A DNA stretch of 64,000 nt from Bacteroidetes bacterium 37-13 (GTDB taxonomy: Bacteria; Bacteroidota; Bacteroidia; Chitinophagales; LD1), in NCBI GenBank assembly GCA_001897535.1, contig MKTC01000027.1, positions 1-64,000 of the forward strand, in the 5' to 3' direction. The notes under the pieces are model-generated. The model saw only the letters and a list, made by a program, of their open reading frames with translations, did not search any database and was not told the DNA's origin. A program made the position numbers and the translations under genes. Numbering within the stretch: position 1 is the first letter of the stretch; every line of letters starts with the position of its first letter. Below, one piece after another: positions 62,477 through 64,000 of this stretch.

Positions 62477-64000
62477 ATGATAAAGCATTTACTATTAACC
62501 GTAGCGGCAATTATTGCATTTACTTTTTCTTACTCTCAAAGCGGCAGAGTGGGTATTGGTACAAGCAATCCTGAACAGAAATTAGATGTAGCAGGAAGTG
62601 CTAAAGCAAATGATAAAGTAATAGGTACGCGCGGCTTTGTGGCAGGTAGTGTAACAACCGATACCGCCAAAGCAATATTTAGTACAGATGTAACGAATAA
62701 AGGGTTTTACATGCCGCGTTTAACTACCAATCAAAAGAATACTTTAGGTGGCACGCTAAATGCTACCAACAAAGGCTTATTGGTGTTTGATACAGATTTA
62801 AACCGCACCGACTTTTGGGATGGTAGTGCATGGAAAGCCGTAGGCGATGGTGCTGGCGGTCCGCCAACAGGCGCAGCCGGAGGCGACTTAACGGGAACTT
62901 ATCCAAACCCAACTATTGCCAACAGTGCAGTAACTTCTGCAAAAATATTAGATGGCACCATAGCCGGAATAGATATACAAAACAACACCATAGATTTAAC
63001 CCAAAAAGTAAATAATGTTTTACCCGTGAGCAATGGCGGCACAGGCGTGAATACAGTTACCGGAGTAGTAATAGGCAATGGAGGCTCTCCTGTAAGTGGT
63101 TTGGCAGCAAGCGCAGGCAATCAGGTTTTGCGCAGAAACAATGCCAACACAGCTTACGAGTTTGCACAAGTACAATACAGCGATGTGGCAGGAACACCAA
63201 GTGCTTTACCTCCAAGCGGCACAGCCGGAGGCGATTTAACGGGAACTTATCCAAACCCGACTATTACCGCCAATGCTGTAACTTCTGCAAAAATAGCCAA
63301 TGGAACCATACTTGCAGAAGACCTTAACCAAATGAGCGCAACAAACGGACAAGTACTAAAATGGAATGGCTCTGCATGGGCTCCGGCAGCCGATAATAAC
63401 AGTGGAGGAACGGTAACAAGCGTAACCGCAAGCAATGGTTTAAATTCTACCGGAGGAGCTACACCAGATATTAAATTAGGCGGAACTCTTTCTGCAAATA
63501 CCGATGTGGCACTAAGTGGTAAAAATCTTACTTTTTCAGGTAGTGGCAATCTGGGGATAGGTACGGCTGCTCCTTCACAAAAATTAGATGTAGATGGAGG
63601 ATTTAGAACCGCAGCCGGCAACCTCACTATTTTGAACGATTACATTTATGTATCACCCGCCAATAAAAACACATTGAATTCAGGATATAACGAAAATAGC
63701 ACTGCCGATATGTGGGTAAATTACAGAGGCTATAATGACGGCATGACACAAACGCGCAACTTTAATATTGGAGATGGAAAAGGGGCAAATATAGCATGGT
63801 TTGATGGTGTTAATCGGAGAGTGAGTATCAATAACGGACAAACTGCAAATTACCCCTTAGATGTTGCAGGCGATATAAACACATCAACAGGTTATAGAAT
63901 TGGAGGCGGTGCGGCAAGTGGAAACTATTTACGCGGGAATGGTACTCAATTTGTTTCATCTTCTATTCAAGCAAGTGATATTCCGGATTTAAGTGGTAGT
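62477..64000 (+). CDS. Large repetitive secreted protein, fibre-like (partial, runs off the right edge)
   Basis: The first 508 residues of a longer protein; no stop before 64000. Signal peptide at 1-20 (ending FSYSQ). Segments of the tail-fibre/adhesin-head type recur: RVGIGTSNPEQKLDVAGS (near 23), GIGTAAPSQKLDVDG (near 360), and two copies of GGDLTGTYPNPTI followed by AVTSAKI (about 136-160 and 252-275). A similar [12 protein letters not shown] stands in the collagen-like S74 protein at 22.7 kb, so the two proteins share a module. The missing C-terminus may carry an S74 or a T9SS domain; this is inference. Confidence 0.85.
   Translation, partial: MIKHLLLTVAAIIAFTFSYSQSGRVGIGTSNPEQKLDVAGSAKANDKVIGTRGFVAGSVTTDTAKAIFSTDVTNKGFYMPRLTTNQKNTLGGTLNATNKGLLVFDTDLNRTDFWDGSAWKAVGDGAGGPPTGAAGGDLTGTYPNPTIANSAVTSAKILDGTIAGIDIQNNTIDLTQKVNNVLPVSNGGTGVNTVTGVVIGNGGSPVSGLAASAGNQVLRRNNANTAYEFAQVQYSDVAGTPSALPPSGTAGGDLTGTYPNPTITANAVTSAKIANGTILAEDLNQMSATNGQVLKWNGSAWAPAADNNSGGTVTSVTASNGLNSTGGATPDIKLGGTLSANTDVALSGKNLTFSGSGNLGIGTAAPSQKLDVDGGFRTAAGNLTILNDYIYVSPANKNTLNSGYNENSTADMWVNYRGYNDGMTQTRNFNIGDGKGANIAWFDGVNRRVSINNGQTANYPLDVAGDINTSTGYRIGGGAASGNYLRGNGTQFVSSSIQASDIPDLSGS

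Overview
The window is 64 kb of chromosome from a member of the Bacteroidota, most likely an uncultured or little-studied lineage (species not determinable from sequence alone). Evidence seen directly: AT-rich DNA; several promoters of the Bacteroidota type (TTTG, about 19 bases, TAnnTTTG); the lpxC-fabZ gene fusion; gldE; a PorZ-like protein; and secreted giants ending in the gliding/type IX secretion (T9SS) C-terminal domain next to a PorP/SprF-type protein.

Layout. 0.1-1.0 kb: a phospholipase-D-like protein with a double zinc-finger tail, bounded by imperfect inverted repeats, just outside the tuf terminator. 1.0-3.5 kb: tRNA-Thr(TGT), tRNA-Tyr(GTA), tRNA-Gly(TCC), tRNA-Thr(GGT) and tuf as one minus-strand unit with a near-ideal promoter, and hpf divergent from it. 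3.9-9.2 kb: a plus-strand run with an ACMSD-type decarboxylase, fumarylacetoacetase, PorZ and a lone PaaD. 9.2-17.6 kb: minus-strand genes for a secreted S15 hydrolase, an ABC exporter, RluA-type synthase, Smr protein, a small cation exporter, SecG, a TPR-like protein and GpsA. 17.7-25.3 kb: greA with a terminator-like leader hairpin, udk, dapD, a repeat-containing peptidoglycan-binding protein, a CBS protein, and an envelope operon (NamZ-type muramidase, collagen-like S74 protein, small secreted protein), then a response regulator. 25.4-33.8 kb: a TlpA-like thioredoxin and a three-gene surface locus (CHU_C giant, PorP/SprF, OmpA/TPR/propeller). 33.9-40.1 kb: kdsA, gldE-ssb-mutY, HU, an Mpo1-like membrane protein, a PEP-mutase-family enzyme and a lipoprotein. 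40.2-42.8 kb: a type II restriction-modification locus whose methylase carries two compensating frameshifts. 43.1-50.4 kb: small metabolic genes (dioxygenase, arginine decarboxylase, YggS, GH13 enzyme, truncated haemoglobin, DsbA/FrnE, thioesterase). 50.5-64 kb: an 1854-residue SprB-repeat adhesin, lpxC-fabZ, lpxD, sucA, tsaB, and the beginning of a large repetitive secreted protein cut by the right edge.

How the genes fit together: apart from housekeeping functions, a large share of the window builds the cell surface. PorZ belongs to the T9SS machinery; two CHU_C proteins are probable T9SS cargo; PorP/SprF and OmpA-type proteins probably anchor one of them; LpxC-FabZ, LpxD and KdsA make lipid A and Kdo; NamZ and the peptidoglycan-binding protein act on the wall; and two proteins with tail-fibre-like modules are probably displayed or secreted. 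The accessory parts are the PLD cassette and the restriction-modification locus. All functions are assigned by reading motifs; no database search was run.
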